From positions 1 through 31,779 of IMG/VR virus record IMGVR_UViG_3300023175_003986: a DNA stretch of 31,779 nucleotides; one strand, written 5' to 3'. Under the pieces are notes generated by a model. That model worked only from the letters and a program-made list of their open reading frames with translations. It had not been told where the DNA came from and did not search any database. The position numbers and the translations under genes were made by a program. Each line of letters opens with the position of its first letter. Positions within the stretch are counted from its first letter, which is position 1. This DNA comes from a virus. Of this stretch, positions 1 through 7,683 are shown piece after piece.

Positions 1-960
1 CGCAGAACAGATTGGGAAGTTGTATCACTAGATCGTTTAGATTATAGTGGCAATCTTAACCGTCTACATGATATACTAAATGATCTACCAGCAGATCAAA
101 AGAAAAGAGTAAAAATCGTTTATCATGATCTTAAAGCCGAACTTAATCCTATGATTGTAGCAGATATTGGACGCATTGATTATGTTGTTCATATGGCTGC
201 TGGTTCACACGTAGATCGTTCTATTACTTTCCCAGAAGAATTTGTAATGGATAATGTCGTTGGTACTTGTAATATTTTAAATTATGGTCGTCATCTTGAT
301 AGTCTAGAAAAGTTTATTTACTTTAGTACAGATGAAGTATTTGGCCCTGCTCCTAATGGTATTAAATATGATGAATATGCTCGTTATAATTCAACCAATC
401 CATATAGTGCTACTAAAGCAGGAGCTGAAGAATTAGCAGTTGCTTTTGAAAATACTTATAAAATGCCTATGATTATTAGTCATACAATGAACGTATTTGG
501 TGAGCGTCAACATCCTGAAAAGTTTATTCCAATGTGTATTAAACGTGCTCGCGATGGTGAGGTAGTTACTATTCATAGTGATCCATCTAAAACTGTTGCA
601 GGCTCTCGTCATTATATTCATGCTGCTGATGTTGCAGATGCAATGATGGTACTTTTAGAGAATGATGTACATCAACCAATTAATGATAACTCTGGAATTA
701 GAGCTCAAAAATATAATATTGTAGGTGGCGAAGAATTAAGTAATCTTGATCTTGCAAAAATTATTGCGGAGGCGCAAGGTAAAGAACTCAAGTATGAAAT
801 GGTAGATTTTCATTCAGCACGTCCTGGACATGACTTACGTTATGCAATGAGTGGTGATCGTATGAAAGATTTATTTGGTTGGGAACCAGTTCCAGTAAGA
901 GATAGAATTGCAGAGGTAGTTGAGTGGACACTTAAAAATGACCGCTGGTTAAAAGCATAG
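1..960 (+). CDS. RmlB-like NAD-dependent sugar-nucleotide dehydratase/epimerase (5' partial)
   Basis: Extended short-chain dehydrogenase fold resembling dTDP-glucose 4,6-dehydratase, which converts an NDP-hexose to its 4-keto-6-deoxy form. The frame is open from base 1, so the N terminus with the usual GxxGxxG NAD-binding loop lies outside the window; an internal ATG at 151 is not the true start. Seen here: HMAAGSHVDRS, the catalytic STDEVFG (Thr-Asp-Glu, as in RmlB) near visible residues 110-115, and the YxxxK pair in NPYSATKAGAEE near 135-139. The TDE triad favours a dehydratase over a plain epimerase. It ends 8 bp before a methyltransferase-like gene and heads a carbohydrate block. The exact sugar substrate cannot be read from sequence. 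Confidence 0.88.
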   Translation, partial: RRTDWEVVSLDRLDYSGNLNRLHDILNDLPADQKKRVKIVYHDLKAELNPMIVADIGRIDYVVHMAAGSHVDRSITFPEEFVMDNVVGTCNILNYGRHLDSLEKFIYFSTDEVFGPAPNGIKYDEYARYNSTNPYSATKAGAEELAVAFENTYKMPMIISHTMNVFGERQHPEKFIPMCIKRARDGEVVTIHSDPSKTVAGSRHYIHAADVADAMMVLLENDVHQPINDNSGIRAQKYNIVGGEELSNLDLAKIIAEAQGKELKYEMVDFHSARPGHDLRYAMSGDRMKDLFGWEPVPVRDRIAEVVEWTLKNDRWLKA

Positions 961-968
961 GAGAAATA

Positions 969-1547
969 ATGAATTTTTCAGACGTAATAGAACAAGAATA
1001 TCAACAAGTATTAAATACACCTGGTGATATTAATGAACACTTAGAACTATTATATGAATTAGCTTGTGAATGCGATCATGTAACTGAATTTGGTAGTCGC
1101 TTTGGCGATAGCACAAAAGCCTTTTTAAGAGCTCCTTGTAAATTAAGAGCATATGATTTAGAAATGCATCCACCTTTACAAAATTTATTTAATTTGGCTG
1201 AGCTAGATGGTAAAGATGTTAAGTATAGAAGAGGAAATACTTTAACACTTCTTATTGAACCAACTGATATGATTTTTATTGATACTTGGCATTCAAAAGA
1301 ACAATTACAAAAAGAATTAAAATTACACGGTAATACACCTAAAAAATATTTAGCATTTCACGATACTCATACTTATGGAGTAAGAGATGAAGATAAAGAA
1401 TGGTGGAAAAATCCGGATCGTAAAGCAATTAAAGGACAGGGACTACTTCCTGCAGTAATTGAATTTGTAATTGCAAATCCTCATTGGAAATTTAAAACTC
1501 ATAGAACAAATAATAATGGACTTACAGTATTGGAGAGAGTAGAATAA
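969..1547 (+). CDS. Class I SAM methyltransferase-like protein
   Basis: A 192-residue protein preceded by GGAGAAATA. The segment VTEFGSRFGDSTKAFL (about residues 38-53) resembles the Gly-rich SAM-binding loop, followed by an acidic AYDLEMH, then DMIFIDTWHS, and later LAFHDTHTYG and GQGLLPAVIEF. This pattern recalls the Methyltransf_24 / cephalosporin-hydroxylase-like (CmcI) group, which includes sugar O-methyltransferases. It sits 1 base before the GT17-sulfotransferase gene, so modification of a glycan is a reasonable inference. The substrate is unknown and the family assignment is from motif pattern only. Confidence 0.65.
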   Translation: MNFSDVIEQEYQQVLNTPGDINEHLELLYELACECDHVTEFGSRFGDSTKAFLRAPCKLRAYDLEMHPPLQNLFNLAELDGKDVKYRRGNTLTLLIEPTDMIFIDTWHSKEQLQKELKLHGNTPKKYLAFHDTHTYGVRDEDKEWWKNPDRKAIKGQGLLPAVIEFVIANPHWKFKTHRTNNNGLTVLERVE

Positions 1548-3104
1548 ATGGCGATTGTAGATTGTTTTCCATTTTTTGCACCTTACGGTGAAGAGCTTCT
1601 TTATTTACGTGTTAACTTATTAAAAGATCATGTAGATAAATTTATTATTGTTGAATCAAATAAAACTCATAGTGGTAAACCAGTAGAAAGAAAGTTTATG
1701 GAAATTGCTCGTAAGCTTGGACTTCCTATTGAAAAGATTCATTATGTAGAGCATGATATTCCCGAAACAAAAGACTTACAAATTTTAGAAATTGATAAAA
1801 GAAATGCGGGAGTAAATGCAAATAATACTGAATCATTATATGCTCGTGTAAGAGAACGCTTACAAAAAGATGCTGTAATGATGGCAATGCAAGATTTCCA
1901 ACCTGATGATGTATTCATTTATGGAGATGCTGATGAGATTATTAATCCACAACATATTAAATGGGTAGCAGGATTAGCAAAAAACAATCCAGGAATTCTT
2001 GTAAAAATTCCATTAGTATATTTGCAAGGCCGCGCAGATTTAAGAATCCATCATAGAAATGGTGCTCCTGTTGTTTGGTGGAAAGCAATGTTTTTTGCAA
2101 CTAAGCAAAAAATTATGGAAAATAAAATTAGTAATATGAGATGTGGAAACGTTTCTATGCCAGTACAACATCCAAGACATAATGGAGAAGTAATACAAGA
2201 TATGGGTTGGCACTTTGCTTGGATGGGAAATAAAGATCAAAGACAAACTAAAGCAGATTCATTTGCTCATGCATATGACAGCTTTAAATGGATGGATACA
2301 GGCGAAGGCTATTCTGATTATAAAAAGTTTGTAGATACAACTGCACCTATTGAAGGTAATGTTGCTCCGGATGGAAACAAAGATCATGTATTAAAAAGAT
2401 ATCCGCATTCGTCATTACCAAAATTAATATTTGAAAAGCAATGGATTAAAGATTTCTTATTACCTGAAGTTAAATTAGATGAGCCATTTGCATTTAATGA
2501 TTGTCATTGTTATTGGTGTCAAAAACTAGAGTTTCCTTTAATGTATCAATTAGATAAAGAAGGTAAACAGACTTGGTTTGAAATTCCAAGAAGTTGTTCT
2601 GTAACAATGAAAGAAAGTTTTCCAGATCGTCAACAGGTATTGCGCAGTACAAAGCTATATAAAGACCTTGCTAAAAGAAGCAAGCCAATTGTTGTATGGA
2701 CAGATCCAGTTGATAGATTTATTTCTTTAATTAATGTATTTGTTGTTCCTAAACAAAGATACTGGGATTATGGAGATAATCTTTTTCAATCGTTCGATGT
2801 AAAATTAGAAGATTGTACTAAGCAAGAAAAAATAGATTATTTCTTTGCAAATATGAATAAAATTAATTCTTTTCATCAAGTACATCACTTTCATCCACAG
2901 TGTAGATTTGTTGATACAGATAATTTTAAAGAATTTACAATCATTAAAAGAGAAAATTTAAATAAAGAATTAAATATTGATTTGCATTATAATGCTACTG
3001 AAAAAGAAATCACCAAAGAAGATTTAACTAAAGAGCAGATAGAATTTATTAAACGAGCATACGCTAGCGATTACGAGTTTATTAAAAAATATGGCAAAGA
3101 ATGA
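1548..3104 (+). CDS. GT17-type glycosyltransferase fused to a sulfotransferase-like domain
   Basis: 518 residues with two domains. Residues 1 to about 300 resemble Glyco_transf_17 (the beta-1,4-N-acetylglucosaminyltransferase III family): VDCFPFF at the N terminus, VDKFIIVESNKTHSGKP (29-45), a DxD-like FIYGDADEI (123-131) and GWHFAWMG (220-227). Residues from about 340 resemble a Sulfotransfer_2 carbohydrate sulfotransferase: IPRSCSVTMK (346-355) sits where the 5'-phosphosulfate loop of PAPS would bind, WTDPVDRFISL (384-394) matches the RDPxxRxxS 3'-phosphate motif with Arg replaced by Thr, and HHFHPQC (446-452) matches the family's H..PQ element. Residues 319-324 (CHCYWC) carry three Cys at the join. 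It overlaps the next gene by 14 bp. Transfer of a sugar and then sulfate to one glycan is inferred, not shown. Confidence 0.8.
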   Translation: MAIVDCFPFFAPYGEELLYLRVNLLKDHVDKFIIVESNKTHSGKPVERKFMEIARKLGLPIEKIHYVEHDIPETKDLQILEIDKRNAGVNANNTESLYARVRERLQKDAVMMAMQDFQPDDVFIYGDADEIINPQHIKWVAGLAKNNPGILVKIPLVYLQGRADLRIHHRNGAPVVWWKAMFFATKQKIMENKISNMRCGNVSMPVQHPRHNGEVIQDMGWHFAWMGNKDQRQTKADSFAHAYDSFKWMDTGEGYSDYKKFVDTTAPIEGNVAPDGNKDHVLKRYPHSSLPKLIFEKQWIKDFLLPEVKLDEPFAFNDCHCYWCQKLEFPLMYQLDKEGKQTWFEIPRSCSVTMKESFPDRQQVLRSTKLYKDLAKRSKPIVVWTDPVDRFISLINVFVVPKQRYWDYGDNLFQSFDVKLEDCTKQEKIDYFFANMNKINSFHQVHHFHPQCRFVDTDNFKEFTIIKRENLNKELNIDLHYNATEKEITKEDLTKEQIEFIKRAYASDYEFIKKYGKE

Positions 3105-3321
3105 TCCAAACAAAAAAGTAATTCAAGGTCTTGAATTAGAATTAAATCAAACAAAAGCATCAACTTCTAATATGCGCAAAGAAATAGATAAAATCAGAAA
3201 TAAAAATATGATTTTACGTGATATATTAATTGCACTTGTAGAAGATGAAACTTATTGGTCAGATAAAGCAAAAAATGATGGTACTATTTCTCGAATTAAA
3301 AATATGTTAGAAAATAGTTGA
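3091..3321 (+). CDS. Small coiled-coil protein, unknown function
   Basis: 76 residues. The start ATG lies inside the end of the GT17-sulfotransferase gene, which implies translational coupling. Residues 8-45 are rich in Glu, Lys, Leu and Ile with heptad-like spacing (LELELNQTKASTSNMRKEID), so a coiled coil is likely. No family is recognised. The stop codon TGA is part of the TTGACA -35 box of the following promoter, which shows how tightly the region is packed. Confidence 0.6.
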   Translation: MAKNDPNKKVIQGLELELNQTKASTSNMRKEIDKIRNKNMILRDILIALVEDETYWSDKAKNDGTISRIKNMLENS

Positions 3322-3346
3322 CATTTTCTGAAAACTGTGTTATAAT
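3318..3346 (+). promoter_or_regulatory. Sigma70-type early promoter P1
   Basis: TTGACA at 3318-3323, 17-bp spacer, TATAAT at 3341-3346: a perfect consensus. The preceding gene's TGA stop lies within the -35 box. About 38 bp around it are identical to the promoter at 21711. It would drive the metallophosphoesterase starting at 3374. Confidence 0.88.
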
Positions 3347-3373
3347 TAATATTATTAAAATTACTTTTAGAAA

Positions 3374-3901
3374 ATGGCAGACATCTGGCTTATAAGTGAT
3401 ACTCACTTTAATCATGAAAAAATTTTAGAATTTACCAGACATGATACTGGTGATCTTGTGCGTGGACATCTCTGGCAAGATGTAGAATCAATGAACGAAG
3501 AACTTATTGATAATTGGAATAGTGTTGTTAAACCAAACGATTTAATATACCATCTTGGTGATTTTATGCTGGGTGAAAATAAAGAAGAGTGGCTAGCAAA
3601 TAATATGCATAGACTTAATGGTAAGAAACATCTCATATTAGGTAACCATGATAATCCTAAATTTCTTGCTCCATATTTTAAATCAATACAATTATGGAAG
3701 ATGTTTGATGAAGCAATTCTAACTCATTTGCCTATGCATCCATCTACTTTACAAGAAAAGAACAGATGGAAAGATGGTATTAGTGGTCTTAATATTCATG
3801 GCCATATCCATAGTAATCCGTGTCCAAAAGGACCATATAGATGTGTAAGTGTAGAAGCAATTAATTTTACACCAGTAAATTATGAACTGGTTAAAGCATA
3901 G
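3374..3901 (+). CDS. Calcineurin-like metallophosphoesterase
   Basis: 175 residues with the metallophosphoesterase metal ligands in order: ISDTHFNH (Asp-x-His), YHLGDF (GD), LILGNHDN (GNHD) and NIHGHIHS (GHxH). These bind a di-metal centre that hydrolyses phosphoesters. The protein is close in size to small bacterial and phage calcineurin-like enzymes. It is the first gene after promoter P1, with a leader of roughly 20 nt and a weak ribosome site. The substrate (nucleotide, RNA end or sugar phosphate) cannot be told. Confidence 0.88.
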   Translation: MADIWLISDTHFNHEKILEFTRHDTGDLVRGHLWQDVESMNEELIDNWNSVVKPNDLIYHLGDFMLGENKEEWLANNMHRLNGKKHLILGNHDNPKFLAPYFKSIQLWKMFDEAILTHLPMHPSTLQEKNRWKDGISGLNIHGHIHSNPCPKGPYRCVSVEAINFTPVNYELVKA

Positions 3902-4055
3902 CGGAATTTGGATTAACTTCGCACTAAATCCTTTTCACTGGTCGTTTAGGTTTAACACTATAGTACCAGATGAATTAAGTCCATTTGGATGGAGAATTGA
4001 TATTCAATTTTTATTTTTAAATATAAGAATTGTTTTAGATAATGGTGATTGGTAA
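3882..4055 (+). CDS. Small hydrophobic/aromatic protein of unknown function
   Basis: 57 residues, beginning MNWLKHSGIWINFALNPFHW and ending LFLNIRIVLDNGDW. The ATG overlaps the end of the metallophosphoesterase gene by 20 bp and the reading frame fills what would otherwise be a 300-bp gap. It is rich in Trp, Phe and Ile without a clear single membrane helix. It resembles in style the small basic/aromatic protein at 24268, but no family is recognised. There is no good Shine-Dalgarno, so coupling to the upstream gene is assumed. Confidence 0.55.
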   Translation: MNWLKHSGIWINFALNPFHWSFRFNTIVPDELSPFGWRIDIQFLFLNIRIVLDNGDW

Positions 4056-4061
4056 AAACAG

Positions 4062-4090
4062 TTGACAAATGAAAAAACCTATGATATTAT
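4062..4090 (+). promoter_or_regulatory. Sigma70-type early promoter P2
   Basis: TTGACA at 4062-4067, 17-bp spacer, TATTAT at 4085-4090 (one mismatch to TATAAT). The A-rich lead AAAACAG matches that of P3 and P10. It would drive the gene at 4202 and those following. Confidence 0.7.
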
Positions 4091-4212
4091 ATTATAATAA
4101 TCGTAAAGATTTTAAAGAAGCTATGAAGTGCTTTTTACAAAATGATTACGAAATATTAATTGATATAGATGAATTAAAAATTAATGTATTAGGAGATATT
4201 AATGTCCAGTGA
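4069..4212 (+). CDS. Possible small protein, 47 residues
   Basis: The frame MKKPMILYYNNRKDFKEAMK... ends at a TGA that overlaps the start of the next gene by 11 bp. The composition (acidic IDIDELKINVLGDI tail) looks protein-like. The ATG lies between the -35 and -10 of promoter P2, so this start could only be used on read-through RNA from P1. The alternative is that the stretch is simply the leader of the 4202 gene. Confidence 0.3.
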   Translation: MKKPMILYYNNRKDFKEAMKCFLQNDYEILIDIDELKINVLGDINVQ

Positions 4213-4549
4213 AAAATATGTTGTAGTAACAGCAACTTCTACTCATCGTATGCGTTACGTTGTTCCTGTAAGTGAATTGCAAAAGCTAAATACAAATACT
4301 ATAATTGATGATGATAAAGCAATTGAGTGGGCTCAAGATTCTGTTGTATGTGAAGATGTAGCAGAATTTTCTCAACATTATATGGGTGAACATATTGTAG
4401 ATACTGAAATTGTTGATGAGCAGCAAATATTAAATTTGTGGGATCGTGATAATGATTACATGGCAAATTTAACTACAGAAGAAAAGCTCAAAAGGATTCA
4501 CGATTGGAAAGACCCTTATAAGCAAAAGCAAACAGGAACAATTTTATAA
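4202..4549 (+). CDS. Conserved-looking phage protein, unknown function
   Basis: 115 residues, preceded by TTAGGAGATATTA. The N terminus YVVVTATSTHRMRYVVPVSEL reads as a beta-hairpin with a structured look, and the rest is acidic with DxWDRDNDYMANLTTEEKLKRIHDW near the end. No catalytic motif or membrane segment is visible. It overlaps the next start by one base (TAATG). The family is not recognised. Confidence 0.65.
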   Translation: MSSEKYVVVTATSTHRMRYVVPVSELQKLNTNTIIDDDKAIEWAQDSVVCEDVAEFSQHYMGEHIVDTEIVDEQQILNLWDRDNDYMANLTTEEKLKRIHDWKDPYKQKQTGTIL

Positions 4550-5316
4550 TGAATATTTCTATTTTTGGTTATGGATTTGTAGGTAAAGCGCATGCTCTTG
4601 CCTTAGAAGGTAATTCAATCAAAACTCATGTATACGATCCTGCATTAGGATTTGATCAATTACACGACAATCCAGACGCTGCAATCATTGCAGTTTCTAC
4701 TCCCCAAAAAGAAGATGGTTCATGCGATATGTACAATGTATATAACGCCCTTTCACTTATTCCTGAAGATGTTCGTGTTCTTATTAAAAGTACTATTTCG
4801 CTTGAAGGTTGGAGAACAATAAAAAATGAATATCCAAATCGAGCAATTACATTTTCACCAGAGTATTTAAGAGCAGCTTATGCTTTAGAAGATTTTAAAA
4901 ACCAAGATCTTGTTTATATTGGTGATGGTGATACTTATTTTTGGGAAGATTTAATTTCAGATGCTTTAAATATACAAGTAGTATCAGTATATGGTGCAGA
5001 AGAATTAATTTTATCTAAGTATTTCATAAATAGTTTTCTTGCTACAAAGGTTTCATTCTTTAATCAAATATATGATTTATGCAAAACAGCAGAAATTGAT
5101 CCAGACGTAGTTTGTACATTAGTAGCAGAAGATAAAAGAATTGGTGATAGTCATAGTTATGTTACAGAAGAGCGAGGCTTTGGCGGACATTGTTTCCCTA
5201 AAGATACATCAGCAATTGCTTTCACAGGACAAAACTTCAATTCGCCATTAACTATAATTGAATCAGCAATAAAATATAATAATGAGTTAAAAAATGAAAG
5301 TAGGAATAACATTTAG
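4549..5316 (+). CDS. UDP-glucose/GDP-mannose dehydrogenase-like protein, short form
   Basis: 255 residues. The N-terminal NAD-binding loop IFGYGFVGKAHA (5-16) and the central-domain active site GFGGHCFPKDTSAI are present; Cys215 is the expected thioester nucleophile that oxidises the C6 alcohol of a UDP-sugar to a uronate. AVSTPQKEDGSCDM and FSPEYLR also match the family. Typical enzymes are about 390-450 residues; this one lacks the C-terminal UDP-binding domain. It overlaps the cytidylyltransferase gene by 23 bp. Activity on a full UDP-sugar is therefore uncertain. Confidence 0.85.
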   Translation: MNISIFGYGFVGKAHALALEGNSIKTHVYDPALGFDQLHDNPDAAIIAVSTPQKEDGSCDMYNVYNALSLIPEDVRVLIKSTISLEGWRTIKNEYPNRAITFSPEYLRAAYALEDFKNQDLVYIGDGDTYFWEDLISDALNIQVVSVYGAEELILSKYFINSFLATKVSFFNQIYDLCKTAEIDPDVVCTLVAEDKRIGDSHSYVTEERGFGGHCFPKDTSAIAFTGQNFNSPLTIIESAIKYNNELKNESRNNI

Positions 5317-5713
5317 TACGTTTGATTTGTTACATGCTGGTCATGTACAAATGCTACGTGAAGCAAAAGATCAATGTGATTATCTAATTTGTGGTTTGCA
5401 AATGGATCCAAGTTTAGATCGTCCAGAAAAAAATTCTCCAGTACAAACTGTAGTTGAAAGATATACTCAACTTAATGCAGTTCAATATGTAGATGAAATT
5501 ATCCCATATAATTCTGAAAAAGATGTCGAAGATATATTGACAATGTATGATATCCATGTTAGAATATTAGGAGAGGAGTATAAAGAGCTGGATTTTACCG
5601 GTAAGGATATTTGCAAAAAACGCGGTATCCAATTATACTTTAATAAAAGAGATCATAGATTTAGTTCAAGTGATTTAAGAAAAAGAGTCAAGGAGAGAGA
5701 AGATGGTAGATGA
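5294..5713 (+). CDS. Cytidylyltransferase-like protein (TagD/glycerol-3-phosphate cytidylyltransferase type)
   Basis: 139 residues, the usual length of this family. The HxGH nucleotide-binding motif is LLHAGHVQML (His14, His17), followed by an ERYTQLNAVQYVDEIIPY segment as in TagD, and a C-terminal RFSSSDLRKRV that corresponds to the RTxGISTTxI-type motif. Such enzymes join CTP to glycerol-3-phosphate or a related alcohol phosphate. The gene is nested between the dehydrogenase and a small ORF, in the sugar block. The acceptor is not known. Confidence 0.82.
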   Translation: MKVGITFSTFDLLHAGHVQMLREAKDQCDYLICGLQMDPSLDRPEKNSPVQTVVERYTQLNAVQYVDEIIPYNSEKDVEDILTMYDIHVRILGEEYKELDFTGKDICKKRGIQLYFNKRDHRFSSSDLRKRVKEREDGR

Positions 5714-5882
5714 AAAAGATAGATCAGATCAAGAAATGATTTTATTCATGCATGATATTGCTCGTACATTAGAAAAAGGACATACTGATTTTGGCAATAA
5801 ATTAAGAGAATGCGCCGATCGTTTTAGTGAATTAGCGAATAAGGCTGCTACTCGTCGTCATTGGTGTAACGGACAGGAGTAA
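5703..5882 (+). CDS. Small hypothetical protein, 59 residues
   Basis: Starts MVDEKDRSDQEMILFMHDIA and ends RRHWCNGQE. A strong ribosome site, AAGGAGAGAG, lies just upstream within the cytidylyltransferase gene, and the two overlap by 11 bp. The middle looks like one long amphipathic helix (ARTLEKGHTDFGNKLRECAD). The stop lies 1 bp before the next ATG. No family is recognised. Confidence 0.6.
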   Translation: MVDEKDRSDQEMILFMHDIARTLEKGHTDFGNKLRECADRFSELANKAATRRHWCNGQE

Positions 5883-5883
5883 T

Positions 5884-6093
5884 ATGTTTTGGTCATTATT
5901 TTTAATTACGAATATAGCAAACAGTAATTTTGCAGAAGCCTCAAATATGGGAACCCTCGAAGACGTGAGATATACCCAAATTCAAAATTTTGAAAACAGG
6001 TATTCTTGTGAAAGTTATAAAGAACAATACTTAGGAGAAAAAAAGCTAAATATCTATAATGAAAGAGTTGCGTGCTTAAAAACAGATGAATAA
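5884..6093 (+). CDS. Small exported protein with probable signal peptide
   Basis: 69 residues preceded by GGACAGGAGTAAT. The N terminus MFWSLFLITNIANSNFAEAS is hydrophobic and could be a short signal peptide with cleavage near AEA-S, although it lacks a charged n-region. The mature part has two Cys residues (YSCES and VACLK) that could form a disulfide in the periplasm. It overlaps the radical SAM gene by 8 bp. Function unknown. Confidence 0.55.
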   Translation: MFWSLFLITNIANSNFAEASNMGTLEDVRYTQIQNFENRYSCESYKEQYLGEKKLNIYNERVACLKTDE

Positions 6094-6986
6094 AGAAATT
6101 ATGATAGATGCAAGTAATCTATGTAATATTAAATGCCACAAATGTGAAAGACAAGCTTATTTCAAAAACAAAGAAAAAATTCCTGGAGGAAATTTAACTA
6201 TAGAACAATTTAAAAAAGTAATTAGTTATTATAACGATATGGTTGGATTTTGTGGTCAAAGATCTGATCCAGTTTTAAATCCAAATTTACCAGAATTTTT
6301 AAAAATATTATACGAAAGAAATATTAAATCAGATGTTTATACTGCATCAGATTATAGAGATTTAGAATGGTATAAGAATTGTTTTAAAATAAATCCTGAA
6401 ACAAAATGGACTTTTGGATTAGACGGTTTACCTGAGCAAAGTCATTTATATCGTAGAAATCAAAATGGATTTAAGATGTGGGAGATTATGTGCGAAGCGT
6501 CTAAATATTTAAAACAAAAACCAGTATGGCAATATATAGTTTTTAGTTATAACGAAGATAATATAGAAGAAGCAAAGCAAATGGCAAAAGAAAATAATAT
6601 AATATTCGAATTAAATATTTCTTCGAGATTTGATGTATATGATCCGTATTTGCCAAAGAATAAAATATATGCAAAAAATATATCCTAAATGTTTATCAGG
6701 AATGATAAGAAAAAGTTTAACGGCAGATGGATTTATAGTTCCTTGCTGCTGGGTTGATAATTATAAATGCAGAAAAGATAAAATATTTAAAGAATTTTTT
6801 AAAAAAGAAATGCATATTGATAATTTTGAAAATATAGAAGATATAGAAAAATCTGAATTATGGAATAATTTTTATAATATGATAAAAAATAATAATAAAA
6901 ACTTATGGCAATGTTTTGATCGTTGTCCAAAACCTGCAACAGTTTCAGGTGAAACAGAAATGAGAGATAGAATAAAATATGAATAA
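6086..6986 (+). pseudogene. Radical SAM protein with SPASM-like C terminus, frameshifted at an A6 run
   Basis: The first part (6086-6688) carries the radical SAM cluster motif CNIKCHKC (CX3CX2C: Cys13, Cys17, Cys20), which holds a [4Fe-4S] cluster that cleaves SAM, then GLDGLPEQSHLYRR typical of the barrel. The frame then stops, but the downstream frame (to 6986) continues in register with PKCLSGMIRKSLTADG, VPCCW and LWQCFDRCPKP, a Cys-rich SPASM-like auxiliary-cluster region. The two join at GCAAAAAATATATCC: removing one A from the A6 run (6673-6678) gives a single protein of about 299 residues. This may be a true frameshift, a sequencing or assembly slip, or less likely a +1 programmed shift. 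SPASM enzymes modify peptides or sugars; the substrate here is unknown. Confidence 0.78.
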
Positions 6987-7683
6987 ATTTATATTTGATG
7001 TAGATGGTACTTTAACACCAAGTAGAGGAGTTATTAATAAAAAATTTAAATCTTGGTTTGATAAATTTGCTTCAAAGAATGACGTTTATCTTGTTACAGG
7101 TTCTGATAAATCAAAAACTGTAGAACAAATTAGTGAAGACACGTATAACTTATGTAAGCGTGTTTATAATTGTAATGGAAATGATACGTGGGAAGGTGAT
7201 ACTAATATTGAATATAATACTTGGATATTAGAAGATGATGAACATCAATGGTTAGCCAAACAATTAAATGATAGTAAGTTTCCATTAAGAACTGGTAACC
7301 ACTTTGAACATAGACCAGGCATGTTAAATTTTTCTATAGTAGGTCGTAATGCAGATCCAAGCGAGCGTCATAAATACGTTATGTGGGATACTGCAACAAA
7401 AGAAAGAGAACAAATTGCATACAAATTTAATCAAGAGTTTCCTCATTTAGAAGCAAAAGTTGGTGGTGAAACTGGATTAGATATTGCTCCAAAAGGAGCA
7501 GATAAAAGTCAAATATTAAAAGATTTTTCTGACGAAGATACTATTATTTTCTTTGGAGATAAAATGGAAGAGGGTGGAAATGATTTGCCTTTAGGTGAAG
7601 CTCTCGTAAATAATCAAAAAGGCAAAGCGTTACAAGTTATTGATTGGAAAGATACTTGGAAAAAGTTAAAGGAGATGTTATAA
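6979..7683 (+). CDS. Eukaryotic-type phosphomannomutase-like HAD protein
   Basis: 234 residues with the HAD motif I FDVDGTLTPSR (nucleophile Asp7, acid/base Asp9), HRPGMLNFSIVGRNADPSERHKY (the substrate-binding GMLNxSPxGR element of PMM1/PMM2), GGETGLDIAPKGADKSQIL and the metal loop FFGDKMEEGGNDLPLG. These together match the eukaryotic PMM family (Pfam PMM) rather than the bacterial ManB/AlgC fold. It would interconvert mannose-6-phosphate and mannose-1-phosphate for GDP-mannose. It overlaps the frameshifted radical SAM gene by 8 bp and the peroxiredoxin gene by 1 bp. Confidence 0.87.
   Translation: MNKFIFDVDGTLTPSRGVINKKFKSWFDKFASKNDVYLVTGSDKSKTVEQISEDTYNLCKRVYNCNGNDTWEGDTNIEYNTWILEDDEHQWLAKQLNDSKFPLRTGNHFEHRPGMLNFSIVGRNADPSERHKYVMWDTATKEREQIAYKFNQEFPHLEAKVGGETGLDIAPKGADKSQILKDFSDEDTIIFFGDKMEEGGNDLPLGEALVNNQKGKALQVIDWKDTWKKLKEML

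Noticed and set aside
5537-5565. TTGACA, 17 bp, TAGAAT inside the TagD-like gene
   Set aside because: The match is good but it lies within conserved coding sequence, lacks the shared spacer text of P1-P10 and has a mismatch at -10; chance in A/T-rich DNA is likely.
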